NCBI GenBank assembly: GCA_016284115.1
Contig: JAEEOD010000037.1
Coordinates: forward strand, 1 to 8,998
Source: Bacteroidaceae bacterium
Lineage (GTDB): Bacteria; Bacteroidota; Bacteroidia; Bacteroidales; Bacteroidaceae
Reading direction: 5' to 3'
DNA: 8,998 nt
The notes under the pieces are model-generated. The model saw only the letters and a list, made by a program, of their open reading frames with translations, had not been told where the DNA came from and did not search any database. Both the position numbers and the translations under genes were made by a program. Positions 1-5,671 of this stretch are shown here, piece after piece; position 1 is the first letter of the stretch, and the number at the start of each line of letters is the position of its first letter.

Positions 1-43
1 TTTTAAAAACCTCTACCGTGGGTTTCAAATATGTCTTTTTCAT
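1..43 (-). CDS. Small MKKTY-type peptide, 5' end only (runs off the left edge)
   Basis: Reading leftward from the ATG at 43-41 gives MKKTYLKPTVEVFK before the window ends. The start matches the N-termini of the two complete small peptides at 2326-2469 and 6756-6896 (MKKxYxxP). A promoter-like pair lies about 60-90 bp upstream. Only 14 residues are visible, so family membership rests on the N-terminal pattern. The central LAGS and acidic tail of the other members cannot be checked here, and it could instead be the start of a longer protein. Function is unknown. Confidence 0.5.
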   Translation of the reverse strand, partial: MKKTYLKPTVEVFK

Positions 44-67
44 AACCTTGTTCCTTTCTGATTGTAG

Positions 68-98
68 AATTCATGGTCAATTCGTGGAAATTCGTGTT
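68..98 (+). repeat. Dispersed AATTCGTGG block, diverged copy
   Basis: This stretch contains aattcatgg, aattcgtgg and aattcgtg in series. It resembles the 33-bp blocks at 5111-5143 and 6489-6521, which read aattacatg, aattcgtgg and aattacatg. It is the most diverged of the three and sits upstream of the left-edge peptide gene. Confidence 0.45.
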
Positions 99-100
99 TT

Positions 101-131
101 TAAATATATTGGTCGGCCTCTCGGCCTCAAA
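101..131 (-). promoter_or_regulatory. Bacteroidales-type promoter for the left-edge peptide gene
   Basis: On the minus strand, TTTG (131-128) is followed after 19 bp by TATATTTA (108-101), one base from the Bacteroidetes -7 consensus TAnnTTTG. Transcription would start near 94, about 50 nt before the peptide ATG. The spacer contains the perfect inverted repeat GGCC-GAGA-GGCC, in a position where a protein or RNA structure could influence initiation. That role is an inference. Confidence 0.4.
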
Positions 132-170
132 ATTAAACAAAATCTATTTCAAAATTATTCAAAATCATTT
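111..170 (-). repeat. Dispersed block: GGCC hairpin plus AAAATT/CAAAAT tract, copy 1
   Basis: The block has ggtcggcctctcggcct followed by an A/T tract with repeated caaaat words. Copies occur at 5540-5600 (near identical in the hairpin) and 6914-6967 (hairpin changed to TCGCC-ttt-GGCGA, A/T tract conserved). As minus-strand RNA the hairpin is GGCC with a GAGA (GNRA-type) loop. Copies 1 and 3 lie just upstream of small peptide genes on the same strand. Confidence 0.6.
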
Positions 171-198
171 ATGTTCCGGTGTTGATGACAACAAAACA

Positions 199-242
199 AG
201 AAAGAATGAAGAAAGTGAGTCGCTGCAGAGGTAATCATAATT
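199..242 (+). repeat. Dispersed AAGAATGAAGAAAGTGAGTCGCT block, copy 1
   Basis: A 26-bp stretch (199-224) is identical to 1481-1506. After it, cagaggtaatcataatt continues in both copies, offset by one inserted g. No reading frame is shared, so it is a non-coding intergenic repeat. Confidence 0.7.
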
Positions 243-323
243 ACAATTACTCATTATAATTCACCCATCACCCAATATAGGCGTTTAGGCGTTTGGGCGA
301 TATCGTTGTATGGGACCATGGCT

Positions 324-365
324 GACAATAATTATATATAATTTATATATATATAATATATTGTC
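324..365. repeat. AT-rich near-perfect palindrome
   Basis: Arms gacaata+attatatata (324-340) and tatatataat+a+tattgtc pair over about 17 bp with one bulged base and a short loop. It is followed on the plus strand by T-rich sequence. It could be a weak terminator, a cruciform or simply low-complexity sequence. No adjacent gene clearly needs it. Confidence 0.45.
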
Positions 366-639
366 ATTATTTTTCGTTGTTTTTTGTGCTTTAACGCCAA
401 AAAGTCTAAAAGTCAAAACAGCCAAGAAACCAGCACCATCCAGACACCGGAACCATCGCCGGAAACCGACCGCTTTCCGCCCTGCAAATAGTCTAATGCA
501 TCACGCCCAATAGTCTATTGTCCCCGTCCAACCTCCGCGCTTGCGCTACATTGTTTTCAAGGTTTTTGTAAAAACAAGAAATGAAAAATTAATGGTCAAT
601 GGTTTAATTGTAAAATCGTCCAATAAATCGTAAATTGTC

Positions 640-715
640 AAATTGTAAATAAAAAGTAGATTGCCCAATAAATTGTAAACAGTAAATTGTAAAATTGTAA
701 ATAAAAAGTAGATTG
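640..715 (+). repeat. Two 24-bp direct repeats upstream of the Lrp-type gene
   Basis: A 24-bp sequence beginning aaattgtaaataaaaagtag occurs at 640-663 and again at 692-715, a 52-bp period. Related ccaataaat.gtaaa words precede each copy (near 619 and 664). The repeats end about 18 bp before the -33 box of the lrp-type promoter. They could be regulator sites or the A/T-rich repeat filler common between genes in such genomes. Confidence 0.6.
660..679 (+). repeat. Left arm of a 20-bp perfect inverted repeat flanking the Lrp-type gene
   Basis: The sequence attgcccaataaattgtaaa is the exact reverse complement of 1254-1273. The two arms enclose the promoter and the whole regulator gene. Confidence 0.7.
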
Positions 716-732
716 TCAATTCTTCTGAATTT

Positions 733-764
733 CTTGCATATTTCAGAAAATATGCCTATATTTG
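733..764 (+). promoter_or_regulatory. Bacteroidales-type promoter of the Lrp-type gene
   Basis: TATATTTG at 757-764 fits the Bacteroidetes -7 box TAnnTTTG exactly. A TTG at 734-736 lies 20 bp upstream in the -33 position. Transcription would start near 771, leaving only about 12 nt before the ATG at 783. The leader is therefore very short and has no room for a normal ribosome binding site. Confidence 0.6.
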
Positions 765-782
765 CAGCGAATAAAAGAATGA

Positions 783-1250
783 ATGATGGCTTATAACTTA
801 GACGAAACAGACTTGCAGATACTGAAAACGCTGCAGAAAAACGCGAAGCTGACCACGAAAGAGCTGGCGGATGCCGTGCATCTGACCCCGACGCCCGTCT
901 TTGAACGACAGAAGCGGTTGGAGAAGAAAGGGTATATCAAGAAATATGTGGCTATCCTTGATCCGGAGAAACTGAATCAGGGGTTGCTGGTGTTCTGCAA
1001 GGTCAAGCTCAAGCAGATAAACCATGAGATTGCAGATGCCTTCGTGCGCCGCATCCAGCGCATCCCCGAGGTGACGGAGTGTTACAACACGTCGGGCTCG
1101 TACGACTATCTGCTGAAGGTTCGTGCGCAGGACATGAAGCAATATCAGGAGTTTGTGCTCACCAAACTGGGCGACATCGATAGCGTGGGGTCTATCGAGA
1201 GCACCTTTGTGATGAGTGAGGTCAAGCAGATATATGGTATTAATATCTGA
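783..1250 (+). CDS. Lrp/AsnC-family transcriptional regulator
   Basis: The 155-residue product has the length and layout of Lrp/AsnC regulators. It has an N-terminal winged helix-turn-helix (about residues 4-62: LDETDLQILKTLQ, then KLTTKELADAVHLTPTPVFE as the recognition region, then RLEKKGYIKKYVAILDPEKL). A C-terminal RAM/effector-binding domain follows (about 68-150), with the turn TSGSYDYLLKV at the position of the family's G-x-x-D-Y-x-L motif. Such proteins are cytoplasmic dimers or octamers that bind DNA and often respond to amino acids; the ligand cannot be predicted here. Two adjacent ATGs (783, 786) precede A-Y-N-L; either could be used. It is the only plus-strand gene and appears monocistronic, with its own near-leaderless promoter and flanking inverted repeats. 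Autoregulation is common in the family but not shown here. Confidence 0.93.
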   Translation: MMAYNLDETDLQILKTLQKNAKLTTKELADAVHLTPTPVFERQKRLEKKGYIKKYVAILDPEKLNQGLLVFCKVKLKQINHEIADAFVRRIQRIPEVTECYNTSGSYDYLLKVRAQDMKQYQEFVLTKLGDIDSVGSIESTFVMSEVKQIYGINI

Positions 1251-1253
1251 TAA

Positions 1254-1273
1254 TTTACAATTTATTGGGCAAT
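1254..1273 (-). repeat. Right arm of a 20-bp perfect inverted repeat flanking the Lrp-type gene
   Basis: It is the exact reverse complement of 660-679 and starts three bases after the regulator's stop codon. It may mark a cassette boundary, act as a transcript end, or be a chance copy of an intergenic repeat in opposite orientation. Confidence 0.7.
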
Positions 1274-1428
1274 TTCTTGTTTTAACAAAAACCATCAAAA
1301 CCCCGCTTCTGATGTTTTGGCTCTTCGAGCCTTCGTGCCGATGTTCTGGCATGGTTGCTAAGAGCGAGCTCTTGCACCAGCCATCCCATCATCACTCGTT
1401 GCCTTGCAACTGAAAACATCATCAGAGG

Positions 1429-1465
1429 AAAAACCAGCGCTTCGCGCTAAAAACCGGCTGGCGCC
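1429..1465 (-). repeat. GCCAGCCGGTTTTT..GAAGCG block, copy 1 (inverted)
   Basis: On the minus strand it reads gcgccagccggttttt, then agcgcgaagcgc, then tggttttt. It matches 5314-5348 and 6283-6314, where the order is the same on the plus strand with gagtgaagcg in the middle. Copies 2 and 3 directly precede the structured elements at 5350 and 6316; this copy is about 155 bp away and reversed. Confidence 0.65.
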
Positions 1466-1480
1466 AATAGACAAGAATGA

Positions 1481-1523
1481 AGAAAGAATGAAGAAAGTGA
1501 GTCGCTCAGAGGTAATCATAATT
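1481..1523 (+). repeat. Dispersed AAGAATGAAGAAAGTGAGTCGCT block, copy 2
   Basis: The first 26 bp are identical to 199-224, and the cagaggtaatcataatt extension is shared after a one-base offset. An additional agaatga unit precedes it. It is non-coding. Confidence 0.7.
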
Positions 1524-1524
1524 T

Positions 1525-1556
1525 CTCTGACCAAGGTCAGAGTGTGGCCTTGCGAA
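1525..1556. repeat. Hairpin followed by TGTGGCCTTGCGAA, copy 1
   Basis: A perfect 8-bp stem, ctctgacc-aa-ggtcagag (1525-1542), is followed directly by tgtggccttgcgaa. The same tail follows a different hairpin at 5172-5205 (ctcacacc-taaa-ggtatgag). Stem position is kept while stem sequence changes, which suggests the hairpin matters more than its bases. Confidence 0.6.
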
Positions 1557-1621
1557 CTAATTACTCATTACTAATTACTCATTTAAACTACCCAACACCT
1601 GAATCGGTTTTTCCTGTTTTT

Positions 1622-1752
1622 CCTTCTGTGGGCTTGATACCACGCCAGTGGTTGTGACAAGTGGTATGGCTATGGCGTAAAAGCGTGCTTTTAAAGCCAA
1701 AGGCATGGCACTGGGCACAAATGCTCTGAAAGAACATCAATCCAACAGAAGG
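1622..1752 (+). repeat. Structured three-way-junction element, copy 1
   Basis: The ends pair as a closing stem P1 (1622-1638 with 1736-1752: ccttctgt/acagaagg, then inner pairs with two mismatches). Inside are a long imperfect hairpin P2 (1653-1676 with 1696-1719), capped by taaaagc-gt-gctttta (1678-1693), and a short hairpin P3 with a GAA loop (1721-1737: atgctct-gaa-agaacat). The junction-side end of P3 and the innermost P1 pairs share one or two bases, so the exact boundary is uncertain. T-rich tracts follow on the plus strand. Copies lie at 5350-5479 and 6316-6438. It could be a structured RNA or a palindromic mobile repeat; no coding frame is conserved. Strand is nominal. Confidence 0.65.
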
Positions 1753-1763
1753 GGTTTTTTCTG

Positions 1764-1789
1764 GTTTTTGTTTATTCCTCCGCCTCAAA
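1764..1789 (+). repeat. GTTTTTGTTTAT..CCGCCTCAAA block, copy 1
   Basis: A 26-bp block just 3' of the structured element and 3 bp from the dockerin stop codon. A copy follows the third structured element (6449-6474), and an inverted copy sits to the left of the second (5230-5255). It behaves like a border module of the repeat mosaic. Confidence 0.55.
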
Positions 1790-1792
1790 TAA

Positions 1793-2245
1793 TTAATGAA
1801 TAGGTTGGAGAATGATGTTCACCACACCCACGGCATCGCTGATGGTGATGTCGTCACTCTCGTTGACGTCGGCAGCGTAGAAGTTGAAGTTCTCAGAGCC
1901 GTTGCCATCATCCTCCGCCCCACTCTGCTCTCCAGGTCGGAGAATGTAGTTCACCACGCTGACAGCATCGGTGATGGTCACCTTGCCGTCGCGGTTTGCG
2001 TCGCCCTTCATGGCCACCTTGACGTCCACCGCGTCCATGTCGTACGTCTTCGCCTCCGCCTCGCCGTTGTACGTCGCCAGCACCTTGTCGCCGTCGAACG
2101 AGATACGCGCCAGCTTATAGCTCCTGATGCTGGTCTGCTGCGGCTCACTCTCCTGCCCAGCCTCCTGTGCATACCCCGCCAGTGCCAGCACCGCGCCTGC
2201 GAAGGTCAGAACAAGTCTTCTCGTCATCGTTTCAAATATCGTCAT
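1793..2245 (-). CDS. Secreted stand-alone protein with two dockerin/EF-hand-type repeats
   Basis: The product from the ATG at 2245 is 150 residues; a second ATG at 2227 gives 144 residues and a more typical signal peptide (MTRRLVLTFAGAVLALAGYA, likely cleaved before QE). After a short linker and a domain of about 45 residues (SYKLARISFDGDKVLATYNG..) come two dockerin-type calcium-loop segments. The first is GDANRDGKVTITDAVSVVNYIL and the second ADVNESDDITISDAVGVVNIIL, each a D-x-N-x-D-like loop followed by a DAV-x-VVN-x-IL helix. The second loop has an altered, more acidic calcium site (N-E-S-D-D). Such repeats normally bind cohesins or act as calcium-stabilised modules on exported proteins. 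There is no catalytic domain. Longer in-frame upstream codons overlap a terminator and are not used. A terminator separates it from the upstream peptide gene and no clear promoter of its own is visible. It looks G/C-richer than its neighbours. Confidence 0.8.
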   Translation of the reverse strand: MTIFETMTRRLVLTFAGAVLALAGYAQEAGQESEPQQTSIRSYKLARISFDGDKVLATYNGEAEAKTYDMDAVDVKVAMKGDANRDGKVTITDAVSVVNYILRPGEQSGAEDDGNGSENFNFYAADVNESDDITISDAVGVVNIILQPIH

Positions 2246-2270
2246 TAGTAGTTTGTTTGTTTTTACTCTG

Positions 2271-2312
2271 GAAAAAAAGAAAGTGCACGGCGGCTCACTT
2301 CCGCCGTGCACT
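2271..2312 (-). terminator. Strong intrinsic terminator after the 47-residue peptide gene
   Basis: On the minus strand, a perfect 12-bp G/C-rich stem (agtgcacggcgg, 2312-2301 pairing with 2293-2282) with a 7-nt loop is followed by a T-rich tract (complement of the A run at 2272-2278). It lies 14 bp after the stop codon at 2326. No T tract follows on the plus strand, so it acts on minus-strand transcripts. Confidence 0.9.
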
Positions 2313-2325
2313 CCTGTATAGCTAT

Positions 2326-2469
2326 TTAGAATTCGAAGTCGAACTCAGGAGCTCCTACATCATTAGGATCAATGTTACCTTCTCCTTTACCAATAGAACC
2401 GGCCAGAATTTGATTGGCCACTCTTACTTTGACAATCGTCATTTCGGGATTGATATATGTCTTTTTCAT
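2326..2469 (-). CDS. Small acidic-tailed peptide, 47 residues (MKKxYxxPEM..LAGS..GAPxFDFE family)
   Basis: The product starts MKKTYINPEMTIVKV, has QILAGS at residues 20-25, a glycine/aspartate-rich middle, and ends VGAPEFDFEF. It aligns along its full length with the 46-residue product of 6756-6896. They share MKKxYxxPEM, Q-x-LAGS and GAPxFDFE; the middles differ. There is no signal peptide or membrane segment. The pattern of a conserved basic N-terminus, a small-residue LAGS step and a distinct acidic tail recalls leader-plus-core precursor peptides, but no maturation enzyme is in the window and the function is unknown. It lies 121 bp after the stop of the 782-residue secreted protein and before a strong terminator. 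No separate promoter is apparent, so cotranscription with that gene is likely. Confidence 0.8.
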   Translation of the reverse strand: MKKTYINPEMTIVKVRVANQILAGSIGKGEGNIDPNDVGAPEFDFEF

Positions 2470-2590
2470 CTTGTTTTCTATTTAAACATTAATTACCATG
2501 TAATTATCATTAATTCTTTTTATCAAGAATTTGAGAATTTGAGAATGCATCGCCACACTTTGTACCTTTAGGTCAAAGAATTTTCATTAA

Positions 2591-4939
2591 TTACTTAATG
2601 ATAACCTTGCGGCCATTCACAATGTAGAGGCCCTTGGTGGGTTGAGCCACACGCTGACCGTTCAGGTTGTAGAAGTCAGAACCATTAACCATGAATTCTG
2701 AACCATTAACCATGTTGATGCCTGTCGTTTCGCCAAAGTCAAGATCAAGAACTGCAGCACCAGAAGCCTGGAAAACTTCGCTGGCCAGCAAGTATGCCTT
2801 GTTTGCAGGAATAGTACCAGCGTTCAGCAGATGGAACTTTCCGTCAGTCTTCGACAGGCCATATGCCTTATCAGCATCAACAGCTACAGGAGTGTTTACA
2901 GTGCCCTTCAGCAAGTTGCCTGTGACATCGTCAGTTGCTCCATCTGTTGTCAGGACATTTACGGTCTCTCCCTTCGTGCCAGCTACGATAATACCCGTGT
3001 TTGCAGGAACCTTGGTCACCTCTGTCAGCGTAGCAGAGCTCTCCGATGTAGCCTTGATAATGTAAGCCTTAGCATTGCTGCCTGTGAAGTCCAGAGCCTT
3101 GTCACAAGAATAAGATGCATAGCCTCCTTCGCAGGTAATGGCAATAGGAACAGAGGGCACATAGGTAACCTTCAGCATGTTAACACGAGTATCATTAGAA
3201 CCCGTTGCCGAATTGGTAATAACAAGACCATCAGCACAACCAGTCCATAGTGTACCAGCTGCATTCATTGTACCGACCTCGGTTGTAATAGTATTTTCGG
3301 CAGGAGAATAGTTGTTACTAACGTAACCTAACTCAACCTTTGTTATTACATATTCGCCAGTTACCTCTAATGTCAACGTGTTTCCTTTCGCGTATTTTAC
3401 ATAAGAGTTTTCTGCATTATTGCTAAACGTCGCTTTTATTTTGCCTACTGTCTGATGATTACTATTGTTCCAATCTGACTTAGCTGTAAACTTGAAATTG
3501 GCAACATTCTTTAAGGGTAATGCAGGAAGCTCAACTTGGATATACTCATAATATAACTGACCAGCTGTTCCAGCAGCAGTCAGCTCGTAAGTGTCGCCTG
3601 TTGCAGACTCTTCTGGGGTGGTTACTGCGCCAGCATCATACTGCTTATATGTTATTGTTGCGCCATCAGCAGCAGGGATAGTAAAGACAGTGCCAACACC
3701 AACCTGAGTCCAAGCATTTTCTGCCTGATTCTTAAACTTACCATTTGTGGCATCGATGGGTAACTTAACATCAATCTTTTGACCATTGACAGTAGCTTGA
3801 GTTACCACGAAACCAGTACCTCCTTCAAAGTGAATATCGGGTATTCTTAAATTCTGATTAAACGGTCCCCACTTCACAGTAACGGCACCATTGCGGTCAG
3901 CCAACGAAACGGTGTTTGCCGTATATACAGCTGTCAGAGTCTTATTCCCATCAGGGGTATACGATGCGCCTACAGCGTGTGTTGTCGTGCCATCATTCCA
4001 ACCTGTCAGCGTATAACCCTCCTTATACATTGTAATGTTGGTAGGCAACATATAGTTTTCTCCAATTGTGACATGATCTTCTGAAGGAACAATACCCGTT
4101 GCGCCCTCAGCGTTTTCGTAGGTCACTACCCATTCTGTCGGTGCAGCAGGAACAGTATATTGTTCCATAGCATCCGAGTCATCCATACTAGTCTTAGTAG
4201 CGTATGCATCAAGAGTCGTGCCTGGAGCAAGTGCTAAAGCTACTGAGTAGTCTGTGTAACTTGCCTTATTGTCTGTGCTGTAATGAATGGTTGCACCATC
4301 AGTGGCACAACTCAAAGTAACTGCATATTTACTCGTTGTTGTGTTGTAATCACCAAGGGTAACAGTTGGTGTGGCGGCCTTAGATGCCGGACGAACAATT
4401 TCAATCTTGCTAATCCAAAGATTTGTTCCAGAAGAGTTGCGAGTAATATATATAGTATTACTGCCTGCCAAAGCTGATGTAACGTTAAACGTCTTTGTTT
4501 CAGGCTCATTAATAGTCGCATACTGCGCATCATTATACATATTCCCCCAATTATTGGAATCACTTATGTCTCCCTTATCCGTCGTACCATCTAAGAATTT
4601 CAAATAGGTTGTTACAACTTTATCAGAAGCATTTTTATTTTGGAAACCGCTTATCCTAATTTGATCGCCTTCTTGTAGAGTACTATTAAGTGCTATTTGA
4701 GTATGAGACGTTGCAACACTAGCTTTCTTGCTCGCAACCTTAATAACATAATATGTACCATTAATAGTGCTAGAAGCGACATTCACCTCATCATCAGAAC
4801 CAAGTACCGAAACAGTTCCACCTGTTTGGGTTGCACTTTCAGATCCTCCTACCCATGAATAAATCACCTCATCCGTCGCCCACGCACTCCCGACAGCGCA
4901 TACTAATAGCGCCAATAAAGTAAAAATGTTCTTTTTCAT
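2591..4939 (-). CDS. Large secreted multidomain surface protein with a T9SS-type C-terminus
   Basis: The 782-residue protein starts with a classical signal peptide (MKKNIFTLLALLVCAVGSAWA, 21 residues). Domains inferred by eye: a beta-rich jelly-roll-like module (about 25-183); a chitobiase/hexosaminidase C-terminal-like module (about 187-262, GATIHYSTD..Y..ALAPGTTLDAYAT); an InlB B-repeat/Flg_new-like module (about 268-342, EGYTLTGWNDG..TLTAVYTA); two further beta-rich segments (343-475 and 476-597); a region about 598-735; and a C-terminal sorting-like tail (about 757-782) with YNLNGQRVAQPTKG then LYIVNGRKVIIK. That tail is the style used for T9SS export and surface anchoring in Bacteroidales, and it is almost identical to the end of the 6968-8998 product. 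No catalytic motif is recognised; an adhesin or carbohydrate-associated role is an inference. A good promoter lies upstream (4988-5019), and a peptide gene follows. Confidence 0.85.
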   Translation of the reverse strand: MKKNIFTLLALLVCAVGSAWATDEVIYSWVGGSESATQTGGTVSVLGSDDEVNVASSTINGTYYVIKVASKKASVATSHTQIALNSTLQEGDQIRISGFQNKNASDKVVTTYLKFLDGTTDKGDISDSNNWGNMYNDAQYATINEPETKTFNVTSALAGSNTIYITRNSSGTNLWISKIEIVRPASKAATPTVTLGDYNTTTSKYAVTLSCATDGATIHYSTDNKASYTDYSVALALAPGTTLDAYATKTSMDDSDAMEQYTVPAAPTEWVVTYENAEGATGIVPSEDHVTIGENYMLPTNITMYKEGYTLTGWNDGTTTHAVGASYTPDGNKTLTAVYTANTVSLADRNGAVTVKWGPFNQNLRIPDIHFEGGTGFVVTQATVNGQKIDVKLPIDATNGKFKNQAENAWTQVGVGTVFTIPAADGATITYKQYDAGAVTTPEESATGDTYELTAAGTAGQLYYEYIQVELPALPLKNVANFKFTAKSDWNNSNHQTVGKIKATFSNNAENSYVKYAKGNTLTLEVTGEYVITKVELGYVSNNYSPAENTITTEVGTMNAAGTLWTGCADGLVITNSATGSNDTRVNMLKVTYVPSVPIAITCEGGYASYSCDKALDFTGSNAKAYIIKATSESSATLTEVTKVPANTGIIVAGTKGETVNVLTTDGATDDVTGNLLKGTVNTPVAVDADKAYGLSKTDGKFHLLNAGTIPANKAYLLASEVFQASGAAVLDLDFGETTGINMVNGSEFMVNGSDFYNLNGQRVAQPTKGLYIVNGRKVIIK
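2679..2720 (-). repeat. 21-bp in-frame duplication near the C-terminus of the 782-residue protein
   Basis: Units at 2679-2699 and 2700-2720 share their first 15 bases (gaaccattaaccatg). They encode NMVNGSEF-MVNGSDF just before the sorting tail. The minus-strand word atggttaatggttc closely resembles intergenic words such as atggtcaatggttt (about 592-605). Confidence 0.6.
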
Positions 4940-4987
4940 TTTGTTTTTGTTACATTAGTTTTGTTAGTAATATGAATGAATTGGGTA

Positions 4988-5019
4988 CAAAAGTAACGAG
5001 ATTTGTACAACTATCCAAA
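4988..5019 (-). promoter_or_regulatory. Bacteroidales-type promoter of the 782-residue protein gene
   Basis: On the minus strand, TTTG (5019-5016) is followed after exactly 20 bp by TACTTTTG (4995-4988). This is a full match to TTTG-N19-20-TAnnTTTG. Transcription would start near 4981, giving a leader of about 40 nt. Confidence 0.7.
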
Positions 5020-5110
5020 CAGCAAAAGGGAAAACATACCGTAAACGATTGCACCGAGGGGACTGTCTTTAACATGTAATCGCCATATAATAATAACAAT
5101 CATTCATAAA

Positions 5111-5143
5111 AATTACATGAGCAATTCGTGGTAATTACATGTT
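5111..5143 (+). repeat. AATTACATG-AATTCGTGG-AATTACATG block, copy 2
   Basis: This 33-bp block differs from 6489-6521 at only two positions. It contains aattacatg, then aattcgtgg, then taattacatgtt. A looser relative occurs at 68-98, and another aattaccatg-taatta match is near 2490-2510. Confidence 0.7.
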
Positions 5144-5171
5144 CACATAAATTTCTTTTCAACATATAATT

Positions 5172-5205
5172 CTCACACCTAAAGGTATGAGTGTGGCCTT
5201 GCGAA
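5172..5205. repeat. Hairpin followed by TGTGGCCTTGCGAA, copy 2
   Basis: Stem ctcacacc-taaa-ggtatgag (one C/A mismatch on plus, a G-U wobble if read as minus-strand RNA) is followed by the same tgtggccttgcgaa as copy 1 at 1525-1556. Confidence 0.6.
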
Positions 5206-5229
5206 GCCATATAATTAACCATATAATTT

Positions 5230-5255
5230 TTTGAGGCAGAGGGATAAACAAAAAC
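5230..5255 (-). repeat. CCGCCTCAAA border block, inverted copy
   Basis: The plus strand reads tttgaggcagaggg then ataaacaaaaac, the reverse complement of the block at 1764-1789 with two differences. It lies on the left side of structured element copy 2, whereas the other copies lie on the right of copies 1 and 3. Confidence 0.55.
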
Positions 5256-5313
5256 AGGTGATTGCTGATGGGTGATAGGTTTTAGTTATGGTTAAGGTTG
5301 ACTATTTGATGGT

Positions 5314-5348
5314 GCGCCAGCCGGTTTTTGAGTGAAGCGTTGGTTTTT
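5314..5348 (+). repeat. GCCAGCCGGTTTTTGAGTGAAGCG block, copy 2
   Basis: It abuts structured element copy 2, ending 1 bp before its closing stem. It is nearly the same as 6283-6314, which ends 1 bp before structured element copy 3, and it matches 1429-1465 in inverted orientation. Confidence 0.65.
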
Positions 5349-5349
5349 G

Positions 5350-5479
5350 CCTTCTGGGGGATTGTTACCACATCGGTGGTTGTGGCAAGGGGTGTAGCTG
5401 TGGTGTAAAAGCGTACTTTTAAAGACACAGCTATAGCCCTTGACACAATGCTCTGAAAGAGCATCAATCCAACAGAAGG
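5350..5479 (+). repeat. Structured three-way-junction element, copy 2
   Basis: P1 pairs 5350-5366 with 5463-5479 (ccttctg/cagaagg at the base). P2 is a 22-bp stem, 5381-5402 with 5426-5447, with three non-Watson-Crick positions. It is continued by a short uaaaag/cuuuua-type stem around a gt loop (5411-5414 region). P3 is a perfect 7-bp stem with a GAA loop (5448-5464, atgctct-gaa-agagcat), sharing its last bases with inner P1. Relative to copy 1, P2 shows paired changes on both arms (T-A to G-C and G-C to A-T), plus repair of two mismatches. T-rich tracts follow on the plus strand. Confidence 0.7.
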
Positions 5480-5539
5480 GGTTTTGAAGGTTTTTTGTTA
5501 ATATACGAAACTTGAATAATTAACGATTAATCACGCATT

Positions 5540-5600
5540 GGTCGGCCTCTCGGCCTTAAAATCTTTCAAAATTTATTTCAAAATTATACAAAATCTCTCT
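5540..5600 (-). repeat. GGCC hairpin plus CAAAAT tract block, copy 2
   Basis: It has the same ggtcggcctctcggcct core as 111-170 and the same A/T-rich extension. No peptide gene follows this copy on the minus strand; structured element copy 2 does instead. Confidence 0.6.
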
Positions 5601-5671
5601 ATATCTTCCCGTCTTTAATAGATTTTTATTCAGATTTTGTCAGATTTTGAGCGCAGCGACCAATCACCCTT

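Larger units (their letters stand above)
44..732. other. Gene-free region with short dispersed repeats
   Basis: No convincing coding sequence is present. The stretch holds the promoter of the left-edge peptide gene, copies of several dispersed blocks (68-98, 111-170, 199-242), an AT-rich palindrome (324-365) and a short 8-bp doublet (aggcgttt twice, near 282-297). It ends in low-complexity A/T-rich repeats just before the lrp-type promoter (640-715). The part from 421 to 560 is more G/C-rich and shows nothing recognisable. Confidence 0.6.
1251..1792. other. Gene-free region between convergent genes, rich in hairpins and repeat blocks
   Basis: It lies between the ends of the Lrp-type gene and the dockerin gene. 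It contains small perfect hairpins at about 1319-1331 (GGCTC-ttc-GAGCC) and 1398-1410 (GTTGC-ctt-GCAAC), then a run of repeat blocks: 1429-1465, 1481-1523, 1525-1556, the structured element 1622-1752, and 1764-1789. No coding sequence is supported. Confidence 0.6.

Noticed and set aside
310..513. Plus-strand open frame of 67 codons
   Set aside because: It runs through the AT-rich palindrome, giving an isoleucine/tyrosine-rich start and a lysine/arginine tail with no family resemblance. No promoter or conserved context.
798..1352. Minus-strand 184-codon frame opposite the Lrp-type gene
   Set aside because: It is antisense to a clear Lrp/AsnC protein, and its histidine/leucine-rich composition is typical of a shadow frame.
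1622..1752. Structured element copy 1 as the dockerin gene's terminator
   Set aside because: On the minus strand the sequence after the closing stem is A-rich, without a T run. T tracts occur on the plus-strand side, so it does not fit a terminator for that gene.
1796..2248. Plus-strand 150-codon frame opposite the dockerin gene
   Set aside because: Valine/histidine/arginine-rich shadow of the dockerin repeats, which are clearly encoded on the minus strand.
2246..2311. N-terminal extension of the dockerin protein to 2311
   Set aside because: It would place the start inside the terminator stem and put a non-signal-like segment before a good signal peptide. Starts at 2245 or 2227 fit better.
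5282..5467. Minus-strand 61-codon frame over structured element copy 2
   Set aside because: It lies on paired stems. The corresponding frame at 1588-1788 over copy 1 gives a different protein, so the structure is conserved, not a peptide.
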